A stretch of DNA of 64,000 nucleotides from Flavobacterium shii (GTDB lineage Bacteria; Bacteroidota; Bacteroidia; Flavobacteriales; Flavobacteriaceae), in the NCBI RefSeq assembly GCF_025847235.1, contig NZ_JAOZEW010000003.1:1-64000 (forward strand). Reading direction: 5' to 3'. The translations under genes were made by a program, and so were the position numbers. The notes beneath the pieces were generated by a model, which was given only the letters and a program-made list of their open reading frames with translations, did no database searches and was not told where the DNA came from. Positions 35,958-44,543 of the stretch are shown here, one piece after another (the stretch's first letter is position 1; each line of letters begins with the position of its first letter).

Positions 35958-36623
35958 ATGAGCAAAACACATAATTCAGTTTTTATTCTATTTTTTATGT
36001 TTTTTAGTATCTTTTCTTTTGGCCAATCGAAAACAAAGAGCATTGAACAAGCATATATCTTTTTTTTCCATAATAAATTTTTTGAAGAAAATGATTTGTA
36101 TACTAAACATCCCGAGTATGGAAAAGTCGAATATAATGAAATCATTAAATCCTTTAAAAATGCTAATTTCATAGTTTATAGCGAAAAAAGAAGTAAAGAT
36201 ACTAATGCTTATAAATATGCTAAAAAAGTTGTAGCACAAATTAATATTTTGATAAGAAAGGGTGTTAAACCGAATAAAATAACGGTAATAGGAACTTCCA
36301 AAGGAGGTTATATTGCACAATATGTTTCAACTTATTTAGCAAATCCTGATGTTAATTTTGTATTCATTGGATGTTTTCAAGAAACAGACATAAAAGAAAT
36401 TCCAGATATAAATTATTGCGGAAATATCTTGACAATCTATGAAAAATCAGATATTTACGGAGTTTCAGCCATAAAACGAAAAGAAACTTCCAAATTAAAG
36501 ATCAATCATTTCAAAGAAATTGAATTAAATACAGGTCTGAAACATGGTTTTTTATATAAAGCTTCAGACGATTGGATTGTACCTTGCAAAAAATGGGCAA
36601 ATGGCAATTATCAATTAAAATAA
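35958..36623 (+). CDS. Exported alpha/beta hydrolase-like protein
   Basis: A 221-residue protein with a signal peptide (residues 1-~23, MSKTHNSVFILFFMFFSIFS then FGQ). The nucleophile elbow GTSKGG (serine about residue 116) and an H-G-F near the C-terminus (LKHGFLYKA) suggest a serine hydrolase of the alpha/beta fold; the acid is not obvious. Substrate unknown. The start at 35958 is chosen because the earlier ATG at 35910 lies in a dispersed repeat. It separates the BT_3928 gene from the thioredoxin gene, is very AT-rich, and is flanked by a repeat and a terminator, so it looks like an inserted gene. Confidence 0.75.
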   Translation: MSKTHNSVFILFFMFFSIFSFGQSKTKSIEQAYIFFFHNKFFEENDLYTKHPEYGKVEYNEIIKSFKNANFIVYSEKRSKDTNAYKYAKKVVAQINILIRKGVKPNKITVIGTSKGGYIAQYVSTYLANPDVNFVFIGCFQETDIKEIPDINYCGNILTIYEKSDIYGVSAIKRKETSKLKINHFKEIELNTGLKHGFLYKASDDWIVPCKKWANGNYQLK

Positions 36624-36628
36624 AATAT

Positions 36629-36672
36629 AGTGTTCAATAATTATTCTGATTAGAATTTATTGAACACTTTTT
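36629..36672 (+). terminator. Rho-independent terminator of the hydrolase gene
   Basis: AGTGTTCAATAA (36629-36640) pairs with TTATTGAACACT (36657-36668), followed by TTTT. The long stem sits 6 bases past the stop. Confidence 0.75.
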
Positions 36673-36903
36673 ATTTATCTGCCAGACGTTTTTTGACATT
36701 TAAAAACCATCTGACAAATAAAAAAACAACATTTTTTTCTTCTTCTTAAAATCAATTGAATAAAAAACATCCAAAAAACTTGTTTTGATGTGTAACTATT
36801 ACGATTTCATTTTACTTTTTGTAACCAAAACTTCTCAATTTGTGACAAAATAAGGACGTCCCCAAATTTTGTTAATCTCTATTTCTGTTTCAATTTGTTT
36901 GTT

Positions 36904-36911
36904 TAACTTTG
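36904..36911 (+). promoter_or_regulatory. Probable -7 box of the thioredoxin-tpiA unit
   Basis: TAACTTTG matches TAnnTTTG and lies 17 bases before the ATG. Confidence 0.5.
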
Positions 36912-36928
36912 GTAAAAAATAAATAACC

Positions 36929-37423
36929 ATGAAACAAATAGTTCTATTGCTTATTGCTTTTGCTACGTTTTCTTGTACAAATGCTCAAAAAACTGCTTTT
37001 TCTAAAGAAGCTTTATCCGAAAAATTATTAGCGACCGATGATAGTCAAGTTGCTTTCAAAGACATATTAAAAAAATATAAAGGAAAAACTTTGGTTATAG
37101 AAGTTTGGGCTTCATGGTGTGGAGATTGCGTAAAAGCAATGCCTAAAGTAAAAGAGTTACAAGCAAATAATCCCGATGTATCTTATCTATTTCTTTCTGC
37201 AGATAAAACTGCTGACAAATGGAAAGCAGGAATTGAAAAACACGAAATAAAAGGTGATCATTTCATGATGAATGATGGTATGAAAGGTGTTTTTGGCAAA
37301 GCAATTGATTTAGATTGGATCCCAAGATATATCATTGTGGATAAAAAAGGTAAAATTGTTTTATACCGCGCGATCGAAACCGATTTTGATAAAATAAATC
37401 AAACTTTACAAGGCTTAAAATAA
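36929..37423 (+). CDS. TlpA-like exported thioredoxin family protein
   Basis: A 164-residue periplasmic thioredoxin-fold protein. The N-terminus (MKQIVLLLIAFATFSCTNAQ) reads either as a signal peptide cleaved after AQ or as a lipoprotein signal with cysteine 16. The active site is WCGDC (about residues 62-66), and the cis-proline is in WIPRYIIVD. It should reduce or shuffle disulfides in the envelope. It lies 44 bases before tpiA and near the MauE-like BT_3928 gene. Confidence 0.88.
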   Translation: MKQIVLLLIAFATFSCTNAQKTAFSKEALSEKLLATDDSQVAFKDILKKYKGKTLVIEVWASWCGDCVKAMPKVKELQANNPDVSYLFLSADKTADKWKAGIEKHEIKGDHFMMNDGMKGVFGKAIDLDWIPRYIIVDKKGKIVLYRAIETDFDKINQTLQGLK

Positions 37424-37467
37424 TAGTACAAAATTTCAAAAAAAAAACAAAAATAAAACGAACCAAA

Positions 37468-38220
37468 ATGAGAAAAAAAATTGTTGCAGGAAACTGGAAA
37501 ATGCATAAAAACGCAGAACAAACTGAAGATTTATTAAATGATTTAATTGCTAAATTACCAACTGTAAGTGAAACTCTAGTTATTGTAGCTCCTACTTTTG
37601 TAAACTTAGCTTCTGCAGTTGCACATTTAGAGTTTACTACTATTGAAGTTGCTGCACAAAATGTACACCAAGCAGAAAGTGGTGCTTTTACAGGCGAAAT
37701 TTCTGCAGACATGCTAAAAAGCGTTGGGGTAGATTATGTAATTCTTGGGCACTCTGAGCGTAGAGCAATTTTTAAAGAAACTGATGCTTTAATTGCAAAT
37801 AAAGTCGATGCTTCATTGAAACATGACTTAACAGCTATTTTTTGTTTTGGGGAAGAATTAAAAGACCGTCAATCAGGAAACCATTTTAATGTTGTTGAAA
37901 ACCAACTAACGGATGGCTTATTCCATATTACAAAAGAATCTTGGGCTAATATTATCCTTGCTTACGAACCTGTTTGGGCTATTGGAACTGGAGAAACTGC
38001 TTCACCGGAACAAGCGCAAGAAATGCACGAATTTATTAGAGAAACTGTTCGTAAAGCTTTTGGAAGCGATATCGCCGAAGATGTTTCTATTTTATACGGA
38101 GGAAGTGTAAAACCTGAAAATGCAAAAGAAATATTCTCTAAACCAGACGTAGACGGAGGTCTTATTGGTGGAGCTGCATTAAAAGCAGATGATTTTGTTG
38201 CTATTGTAACAGCAATTTAA
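37468..38220 (+). CDS. tpiA: Triosephosphate isomerase
   Basis: A 250-residue TIM barrel converting dihydroxyacetone phosphate to glyceraldehyde 3-phosphate in glycolysis. Catalytic residues are present: K13 region (GNWKMHK), the histidine of LGHSERR (~95) and the glutamate of AYEPVWAIGTGETAS (~167). The phosphate-binding LYGGSVKPENA and GLIGGAALK close the barrel. Terminated by a strong hairpin. Confidence 0.98.
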   Translation: MRKKIVAGNWKMHKNAEQTEDLLNDLIAKLPTVSETLVIVAPTFVNLASAVAHLEFTTIEVAAQNVHQAESGAFTGEISADMLKSVGVDYVILGHSERRAIFKETDALIANKVDASLKHDLTAIFCFGEELKDRQSGNHFNVVENQLTDGLFHITKESWANIILAYEPVWAIGTGETASPEQAQEMHEFIRETVRKAFGSDIAEDVSILYGGSVKPENAKEIFSKPDVDGGLIGGAALKADDFVAIVTAI

Positions 38221-38557
38221 TATTTCTTATATACCATATAGAATGGTTTGAGAGTGTAAAAACTTTCAAACCATTTTTTTATTCAATTACCTCCGAAAAT
38301 TTTAGATTAATACTTCGATAACTTCTAAAAAGACAATCACCTTCAACTAACTAAAAATCAGAATTATTCAAATTAAAATACCTAAATAAAAATTCTATAA
38401 GATAATTTTCATAAATTAGCTAATACTCAAAGAAAAAATCTCCCAAAACACTCAAAAACAAGCCAATAAACAAAACCATACTAGTAACATAGGTAAATTG
38501 GTAATTTTAAAAATATAAACTGTTTTAAATTAATAAACCATCATAAAACCTACAAGT
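38221..38557. other. 337-bp intergenic region
   Basis: It begins with the tpiA terminator. The remainder is A-rich on the plus strand (many AAAA runs) with no gene, repeat or clear promoter that I can identify. Confidence 0.5.
38242..38281 (+). terminator. Rho-independent terminator of tpiA
   Basis: AATGGTTTGAGAG (38242-38254) pairs with CTTTCAAACCATT (38263-38275, one G-T), followed by a T run. Confidence 0.85.
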
Positions 38558-39295
38558 ATGACAAAATTAATCACTTTTCTTTATGGAGTATTTGCTTACC
38601 TCCTATTTCTCATCGCTTTTCTTTATGCAATAGGATTTGTTGGCAATTTTATCGTTCCTAAATCAATCGATACAGGACCTGAAACCACCTTTACACAAGC
38701 ACTTATTATTAATGTACTTTTGTTAAGTCTATTTGCATTGCAACATAGCATAATGGCGAGGCCTGCATTCAAAAAATGGTGGACAAATATTGTTAACCCC
38801 GCAATCGAGCGTAGCACCTATGTTTTACTCTCAAGCTCAGCATTACTATTAATATACTGGCAATGGCAACCAATGCAAACTATAGTATGGAAAATCGAGA
38901 ATGAAACTGCAACCATGATTATAAATGGTATTTATTTCTTAGGATGGATTATCGCATTACTCTCTACATTTATAATTAATCACTTTGATTTATTTGGATT
39001 GAAACAAATTATTCAAAATATAAAAAATAAAGATCCAGAACCAGAATGTACTATGTTCAAGATAATTCATCTATACAAAATCGTAAGACATCCTATTATG
39101 TTGGGATTCTTAATTGCGTTTTGGGCTACGCCTGTAATGACACTCGGACATTTAGTATTTGCACTTACTACAACCATTTATATTTTTATTGCAGTAAAAT
39201 TTCTAGAAGAAAAAGACCTTCGAGAATTATTTGGAGAAGAGTATAAAAATTATCAAAAGAAGGTACCCATGTTAGTTCCATTTATTGGCAAGTAA
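38558..39295 (+). CDS. mddA: Methanethiol S-methyltransferase (MddA-like)
   Basis: A 245-residue membrane protein of the NnrU/isoprenylcysteine methyltransferase-like group, with about five to six hydrophobic segments. The QHSIMARPAFKKWWT loop (about 68-82), ERSTYVLLSS (~88-97), and the C-terminal RHPIMLGFLIAFW and LREL(F)GEEYKNYQKKVPM segments match MddA. MddA methylates methanethiol to dimethylsulfide using SAM. Members of the family are known to vary; activity is inferred from similarity in motifs and length. Confidence 0.82.
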   Translation: MTKLITFLYGVFAYLLFLIAFLYAIGFVGNFIVPKSIDTGPETTFTQALIINVLLLSLFALQHSIMARPAFKKWWTNIVNPAIERSTYVLLSSSALLLIYWQWQPMQTIVWKIENETATMIINGIYFLGWIIALLSTFIINHFDLFGLKQIIQNIKNKDPEPECTMFKIIHLYKIVRHPIMLGFLIAFWATPVMTLGHLVFALTTTIYIFIAVKFLEEKDLRELFGEEYKNYQKKVPMLVPFIGK

Positions 39296-39424
39296 AACGA
39301 ACATTTAACGCTTCGCAAAATTTGATTATATTTGAAAATACAATTATCTAAAATTCAAAAATATACATAAAACCTAATTAATTTAGTTGTTACAATTATT
39401 ATTAAACCCATTAAATTCTAAAAG

Positions 39425-39841
39425 ATGAAATTTACTAGAAAAGCACATGCCAACTGGAAAGGAACCGGGATGGAAGGAAAAGGAACTATTAGTACACAAA
39501 GTACTACACTAGATAATGCGCAACTATCATTCAAGACTCGTTTTGAAAATGGTGTGGGTACGAATCCTGAAGAATTGATTGCTGCAGCTCATTCTGGCTG
39601 TTTTACAATGCAATTAAGCTTCTTACTATCAGAAGCAGGTTATGTTCCCGAAGATTTGCATACAGAGGCTACAGTTACGTTTGAAGATGGCACGATAACA
39701 CAGATTAATTTAGATTTAAAAGGAAAAGTCCCAAACATCACCGAAGATGAGTTTTCTAAAACAGCTTTAAAAGCCAAAGAAATTTGTCCGATATCTAAGT
39801 TATTGAAAACGAATATTACCTTATCAGTGAGTTTACTTTAA
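39425..39841 (+). CDS. OsmC family peroxiredoxin (second OsmC in window)
   Basis: A 138-residue OsmC-type peroxidase. The N-terminal KFTRKAHANWKGTGMEGKGTI strand pair and both reactive cysteines are present: AAHSGCFTMQLSFLL (~59) and AKEICPISKLL (~125). It should detoxify organic hydroperoxides. Sequence differs clearly from the OsmC protein at 28951 and is closer to classical OsmC. Single-gene unit. Confidence 0.93.
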   Translation: MKFTRKAHANWKGTGMEGKGTISTQSTTLDNAQLSFKTRFENGVGTNPEELIAAAHSGCFTMQLSFLLSEAGYVPEDLHTEATVTFEDGTITQINLDLKGKVPNITEDEFSKTALKAKEICPISKLLKTNITLSVSLL

Positions 39842-39991
39842 GAGAAGGGATTATAAACTAGTGTTTACAAAAAAAAGCACGCAAACTAAAGCAGATTTTA
39901 TTACTTAAAGAAATCCGCATCATGAGCTGCAGATTTTAAAAAAAATATTTTAATCTTTATAATATGTGACAAAAAATAAAATATTCTAACG

Positions 39992-40020
39992 AAAAAAAAG
40001 TCCCACATTGCTGTGGGACT
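39992..40020 (-). terminator. Rho-independent terminator of rpsA
   Basis: On the minus strand AGTCCCACAG with CTGTGGGACT form a ten-base stem (39999-40020) around a 2-base-extended loop, followed by Ts. It lies 26 bases after rpsA. Confidence 0.85.
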
Positions 40021-40045
40021 TTCTATATTTAAAAAAAATTAAGAA

Positions 40046-41824
40046 TTATTTTTTCTCAGTTTTTTCCATTTTAGCTTTCAATGCAGCTAATACATCATTG
40101 TTATCTCCTAAAGTTGCAGCTGGTGCATTTGTAGATGAGTTAGATGAAGTATTTTCAGTTGCAGTTTTCACATTTTTCTCTTCTTCTTCACGGAAGATAG
40201 CAGTGTGAGATGCAACAACTCTTTTGAATTCTTTGTTAAATTCGATTACTTTGAAATCAGCAGATTCTCCTTTTTTCAATTTCTTTCCGTCTTCTTTTTC
40301 AAGGTGACGAGTAGGAATGAAAGCAACGATATCATCTCCGAATTCTACAGTAGCTCCTTTGTCAACGATTTCAGAAATTTCACCATTGTGGATAGTTCCT
40401 ACAGCGAAAGAATCTTCGTATTGATCCCAAGGATTAGCAGTAGTTTGTTTGTGACCTAAAGATAATTTACGTCCTTCAACATCTAATTCTAATACAACTA
40501 CATCAAGTTTCTCACCAACATTTACAAATTCAGATGGGTGTTTGATTTTCTTAGTCCAAGATAAGTCAGAGATGTAAATTAATCCATCAATTCCTTCTTC
40601 TAATTCTACGAAAATACCAAAGTTTGTAAAGTTTCTAACGATACCTGTATGTTTAGAACCTACTGGGTATTTAGAAGTAATATCAGTCCATGGATCTTGA
40701 GTCAATTGTTTGATACCTAATGACATTTTACGGTCATCTCTGTCAAGAGTTAAGATAACAGCTTCAACAACATCTCCAACTTTTACGAAATCTTGAGCAG
40801 AACGTAAATGAGTAGACCATGACATTTCAGAAACGTGGATTAAACCTTCAACACCTTCAGCAACTTCAATAAATGCACCGTAATCAGCGATTACAACTAC
40901 TTTACCTTTTACTTTATCACCAATGTTTAAGTTAGCATCTAAAGCATCCCATGGGTGAGCGTTTAATTGTTTCAATCCTAATTGAATTCTTGTTTTCTCA
41001 TCATCGAAATCAAGGATTACAACGTTTAATTTTTGGTCTAATTCAAGAACTTCACTTGGGTGGTTAATACGACTCCAAGAAAGGTCAGTAATGTGAATTA
41101 ATCCATCAACACCACCTAAGTCAATAAACACACCATAAGAAGTAATGTTTTTAACAACACCTTCTAATACTTGTCCTTTTTGTAATTGACCGATGATTTC
41201 TTTTTTCTGTACTTCGATATCAGCTTCGATAAGCGCTTTATGAGATACAACAACGTTTTTGAATTCGTGGTTAATTTTTACCACTTTGAATTCCATCATT
41301 TTGTTTACATATACATCGTAGTCTCTAATTGGCTTAACGTCAATTTGAGAACCAGGTAAGAAAGCTTCAATTCCGAAAACGTCAACGATCATACCACCTT
41401 TAGTTCTGCATTTTACAAAACCATTAACGATTTCTCCTGTTTCATTTGCAGAAATAACTCTATCCCATGATTTAATAGTACGTGCTTTTCTGTGAGATAA
41501 TACTAATTGACCTGTTTTATCCTCACGGATGTCGATTAATACTTCTACTTTATCACCTACTTTTAAAGCTGGGTTGTAACGGAATTCGTTTAAAGAAATA
41601 ACACCTTCCGATTTTGCGTTGATATCAACGATAACGTCTCTATCTGTAATTCTAACAACTACACCTTCAACTACTTCTTCTTGATCTGTAGCGATGAAAG
41701 TTTTTGATACTAAGTCTTCGAATTCTTGTAAGTTTTTCTCATCTACTGCATCGATACCTTCTTCGAAGTTATGCCAGTTAAAATTTGCTAAAAACTCTTC
41801 TTGTGATTTTAATTGTTCAGACAT
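40046..41824 (-). CDS. rpsA: 30S ribosomal protein S1
   Basis: A 592-residue protein with six S1 (OB-fold) RNA-binding domains at about residues 50-115, 130-195, 212-280, 298-366, 385-452 and 472-535. Domains 3-5 have the clear pattern GxVxxxxxYGxFxxLxxGxxGLIHxSxxSW. S1 binds mRNA and aids initiation. A typical C-terminal low-complexity tail follows (ENTSSNSSTNAPAAT). Flanked by a promoter (41943-41972) and a terminator. Confidence 0.97.
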   Translation of the reverse strand: MSEQLKSQEEFLANFNWHNFEEGIDAVDEKNLQEFEDLVSKTFIATDQEEVVEGVVVRITDRDVIVDINAKSEGVISLNEFRYNPALKVGDKVEVLIDIREDKTGQLVLSHRKARTIKSWDRVISANETGEIVNGFVKCRTKGGMIVDVFGIEAFLPGSQIDVKPIRDYDVYVNKMMEFKVVKINHEFKNVVVSHKALIEADIEVQKKEIIGQLQKGQVLEGVVKNITSYGVFIDLGGVDGLIHITDLSWSRINHPSEVLELDQKLNVVILDFDDEKTRIQLGLKQLNAHPWDALDANLNIGDKVKGKVVVIADYGAFIEVAEGVEGLIHVSEMSWSTHLRSAQDFVKVGDVVEAVILTLDRDDRKMSLGIKQLTQDPWTDITSKYPVGSKHTGIVRNFTNFGIFVELEEGIDGLIYISDLSWTKKIKHPSEFVNVGEKLDVVVLELDVEGRKLSLGHKQTTANPWDQYEDSFAVGTIHNGEISEIVDKGATVEFGDDIVAFIPTRHLEKEDGKKLKKGESADFKVIEFNKEFKRVVASHTAIFREEEEKNVKTATENTSSNSSTNAPAATLGDNNDVLAALKAKMEKTEKK

Positions 41825-41942
41825 GCTGATAAAAAATTTGTATTCTGTTTTTCTTGAGTTTCATAAAGCGATAGAAAAAACAGAAGTTGTTTTACATAAA
41901 TAGTTGATACCTAATAGAAACTCTTCTCTGCCAAAAGGTTTG

Positions 41943-41972
41943 CAAAATTAATACATTTATTTGTAATAGCAA
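41943..41972 (-). promoter_or_regulatory. Housekeeping-sigma promoter of rpsA
   Basis: On the minus strand TAATTTTG (41950-41943) matches TAnnTTTG. TTG (41972-41970, in TTTTG) lies 19 bases upstream. The box is 119 bases from the ATG, giving a long leader. Confidence 0.65.
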
Positions 41973-42038
41973 AACAATTCCTAGTGATTATCAGCCGATT
42001 GTTCAGGAGCAGAAGATTTCCTGTTTTTCAAGACCTAA

Positions 42039-42107
42039 AGTCCCGCTTTCGCCTATATCTTTTCCTGTCCCAAAAGCCAGAAAAAGGATATCGACTCTAT
42101 CAGGGCT
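42039..42107 (-). ncRNA. Candidate structured RNA (Flavo-1-like), uncertain
   Basis: On the minus strand the element starts AGCCCTGATAGAGTCGATAT and ends AAAGCGGGACT. An inner stem pairs CTTTTTCTG with CAGGAAAAG (one G-T), and the ends AGCCC and GGG-A-CT pair with a bulge. I recall similar intergenic elements (AGCCCTGAT...GATATCCTTTT...AAAAGATATA) recurring in Flavobacteriaceae; they may correspond to the Rfam Flavo-1 motif, but this is from memory. It lies upstream of rpsA and downstream of the permease gene. Confidence 0.45.
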
Positions 42108-42150
42108 AGATTTGAGGTTTTGTAGTTTTTAAGAACTCTTGCCAAATAAC

Positions 42151-42183
42151 AAACCTAACAGGTTTTAAAAAAATGTTAGGTTT
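42151..42183. repeat. Palindromic repeat, family D copy 2
   Basis: AAACCTAACA (42151-42160) and TGTTAGGTTT (42174-42183) flank GGTTTTAAAAAAA. It shares ACCTAACAGGTTTTAAAA with 26980-27010. Confidence 0.7.
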
Positions 42184-42291
42184 ATATGCTTTACTTTAAA
42201 TTGATAAAAAAGAAGTAAATTTATTCTATATTAAACCTATAAAATTCATCGGTAGGTAACAAATATAATTGAATATAATCCCTAGAAACAA

Positions 42292-42331
42292 CAAACCCGA
42301 CAATCCCGAAGTCTCGGGTTTGTCGGGTTTG
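42292..42331 (-). terminator. Terminator of the nucleoside permease gene
   Basis: CAAACCCGACAATCCCGA pairs with TCGGGTTTGTCGGGTTTG (one mismatch), giving a very stable hairpin 30 bases after the stop. The minus-strand tail is T-rich but not uniform. Confidence 0.65.
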
Positions 42332-42360
42332 TCGGATTTGTTATAAATATTAAAAAGTCC

Positions 42361-43737
42361 TTAGTGACTCATGTTTTCAAACTCTTTTGGATCATGTTTA
42401 TGCTTAAACAAAATAGCAAAAGCAATTGCAATAACCAAGGCATAAGCTGCGAACGACAACCAGATGTTATGCCAGTCTTTCATCAAAATTTCGCTACCAA
42501 AAACACCATCTGGAGAAACTGTATTTCCATGACTTTTTACAAAATCCAACATCTTTGGGTTTGTAGATTCTGTTTGAAGAAATCCAGCCAATTCAGACGA
42601 GTTTTTAAATGATTTTGTAAAAAATCTATCTATTGCCCATCCCGAAGTTAAACTTCCCAAAATAGCTCCTACACCATTAGTCATCATCATGAATAATCCT
42701 TGTGCCGAAGAACGTATCTTAGAATCCGTATTACTCTCTACAAATAATGAACCTGAAATATTAAAAAAGTCAAATGCCATTCCGTAAACTATACACGACA
42801 TAATAATCATCCATAATCCATTTACAGGATCTCCAAAAGCGAATAATCCAAAACGCAATACCCAAGCAAGCATACTAATAAGCATTACTTGTTTGATACC
42901 AAAACGCTTTAAGAAAAATGGAATTGCCAAGATAAACAAGGTTTCTGAAACCTGAGAAATTGACATGATAATCGTAGAATACTGAATCACAAATGAATCA
43001 GCGTATTTAGGAAAATGTTTAAATTCATCAAGAAAAACATCACCATAAGCATTTGTAAGCTGCAAAGCACCCCCTAAAAACATAGAGAAAACAAAAAACA
43101 ATGCCATTTTATAGTTTCCAAATAACTTAAAAGCTTCCAATCCTAATGTTTCTGTTAACGTGGCATTTTCTTTGGTTAAACGCTGCGGCTTACATTTAGG
43201 TAAGGTAAATGCATAAACTCCTAATACTAGAGCTGCGATTCCTGCAATATAAAACTGATATTCTGTCGATTTATTACCGCTCAAATTCGTAATCCACATC
43301 GCAACAATAAAACCTATTGTTCCCCATACTCGAATGGGTGGAAAATCTTTTACTATATTTTTATTATTTAATTTCAGCGAAGTATATGAAATTGAATTAC
43401 TCAACGCAATCGTAGGCATATAGCAACACATTGCAGCAAGCATAACATATATAAAATGATCTGGGGTAGTAACTTGAGCTATCCCAAATAAAACTAATGC
43501 ATATACTATATGTAAAACACCATATAATTTTTCGGCGTTAACCCATCTGTCAGCAATAATTCCTGTAAGGGTTGGCATAAATAAAGAAGCAATTCCCATG
43601 GTACCGAAAACCAAACCAAATTGAGTTCCTTCCCAATTTTTAGTCCCAAACCAATAATTCCCGATTGTAATAAGCCATGCTCCCCAAACAAAAAACTGAA
43701 GAAAGCTCATTATAATCAATCTGTTTTTAATTCCCAT
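42361..43737 (-). CDS. Nucleoside:H+ symporter family MFS permease
   Basis: A 458-residue major-facilitator protein with about 12 membrane segments. The N-terminus (MGIKNRLIIMSFLQFFVWGAWLITIGNYW) and the GIIADRW loop after segment 2 match the NupG/XapB nucleoside symporter family common in Bacteroidota. It should import nucleosides with protons. The substrate is inferred from the family. Terminated separately; cmk lies 68 bases upstream on the same strand. Confidence 0.87.
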   Translation of the reverse strand: MGIKNRLIIMSFLQFFVWGAWLITIGNYWFGTKNWEGTQFGLVFGTMGIASLFMPTLTGIIADRWVNAEKLYGVLHIVYALVLFGIAQVTTPDHFIYVMLAAMCCYMPTIALSNSISYTSLKLNNKNIVKDFPPIRVWGTIGFIVAMWITNLSGNKSTEYQFYIAGIAALVLGVYAFTLPKCKPQRLTKENATLTETLGLEAFKLFGNYKMALFFVFSMFLGGALQLTNAYGDVFLDEFKHFPKYADSFVIQYSTIIMSISQVSETLFILAIPFFLKRFGIKQVMLISMLAWVLRFGLFAFGDPVNGLWMIIMSCIVYGMAFDFFNISGSLFVESNTDSKIRSSAQGLFMMMTNGVGAILGSLTSGWAIDRFFTKSFKNSSELAGFLQTESTNPKMLDFVKSHGNTVSPDGVFGSEILMKDWHNIWLSFAAYALVIAIAFAILFKHKHDPKEFENMSH

Positions 43738-43805
43738 AATGATGAATTGTCTTTAAAATAAAATTAGGCGGTAAAACTACTATTTAAAATGAAATCTGCA
43801 AAGAA

Positions 43806-44498
43806 TTAAGCTGTTTTTACAACATCATTCACTAATTCCATAACTGCTGCAAATTGTTCTTCCTTATTTAGGTAGGAATTATCAATCTCTATGGCATCAT
43901 CGGCAATTACCAATGGCGAATCTTCACGGTGCGTATCGATGTAATCACGTTCCTCTACATTCTTTAAAACTTCCTCGTAAGTTACATCATCTCCTTTTTG
44001 TTGTAACTCATCAAAACGTCTTTGTGCGCGAGTACTCGCACTTGCTGTCATGAAAACTTTAAGCTCGGCGTCTGGAAAAACTACAGTTCCTATATCCCTG
44101 CCATCCATAACAATTCCTTTATTTTTTCCCATTTCTTGTTGCTGTTCTACCAATTTAGAACGCACCTGAGAAACTTCAGCAACTTTACTCACAAAACTAG
44201 AAACCTCGATTGTTCTAATTTCTTTTTCTACATTTTCGCCATTCAAAAACATTTCTCCAAAACCTAATTCAGCATTAAATTGAAAAGTCAATTGTATTGA
44301 AGGTAAATCAGCAACTAGTTTTTCTTTATCAAAAGATTCTGCATTTATATATCCGTTTTTCATGGCATATAAAGTTACGGCACGATACATGGCACCAGTA
44401 TCAACATATACATATTCCAATTGTTTTGCCAATTGTTTTGCCAAGGTACTTTTTCCCGTTGACGAAAATCCGTCAATCGCTACAGTTATTTTTTTCAA
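43806..44498 (-). CDS. cmk: Cytidylate kinase
   Basis: A 230-residue P-loop kinase that phosphorylates CMP and dCMP. The P-loop GFSSTGKST is at residues ~10-18, followed by VDTGAMYRAVT and MDGRDIGTVVFPDA, then ASASTRAQRRFDEL. It is full length for cmk. The start codon is the ATG at 44498; the gene is 45 bases downstream of porQ, a frequent neighbour in this family. Confidence 0.96.
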   Translation of the reverse strand: MKKITVAIDGFSSTGKSTLAKQLAKQLEYVYVDTGAMYRAVTLYAMKNGYINAESFDKEKLVADLPSIQLTFQFNAELGFGEMFLNGENVEKEIRTIEVSSFVSKVAEVSQVRSKLVEQQQEMGKNKGIVMDGRDIGTVVFPDAELKVFMTASASTRAQRRFDELQQKGDDVTYEEVLKNVEERDYIDTHREDSPLVIADDAIEIDNSYLNKEEQFAAVMELVNDVVKTA

Positions 44499-44543
44499 AA
44501 TATCGATTTTAATGTTTAAGATAGTAATTCTGTTATTTTATAT

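Larger units (their letters stand above)
36624..36928. other. 305-bp intergenic region
   Basis: A terminator (36629-36672) lies just after the hydrolase gene, and the thioredoxin promoter lies at the far end. The middle is A/T-rich with nothing recognisable. Confidence 0.55.
41825..42360. other. 536-bp intergenic region upstream of rpsA
   Basis: It holds the rpsA promoter, a candidate structured RNA (42039-42107), a family D palindrome (42151-42183) and the terminator of the permease gene (42292-42331). There is no credible protein-coding gene. Confidence 0.6.
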
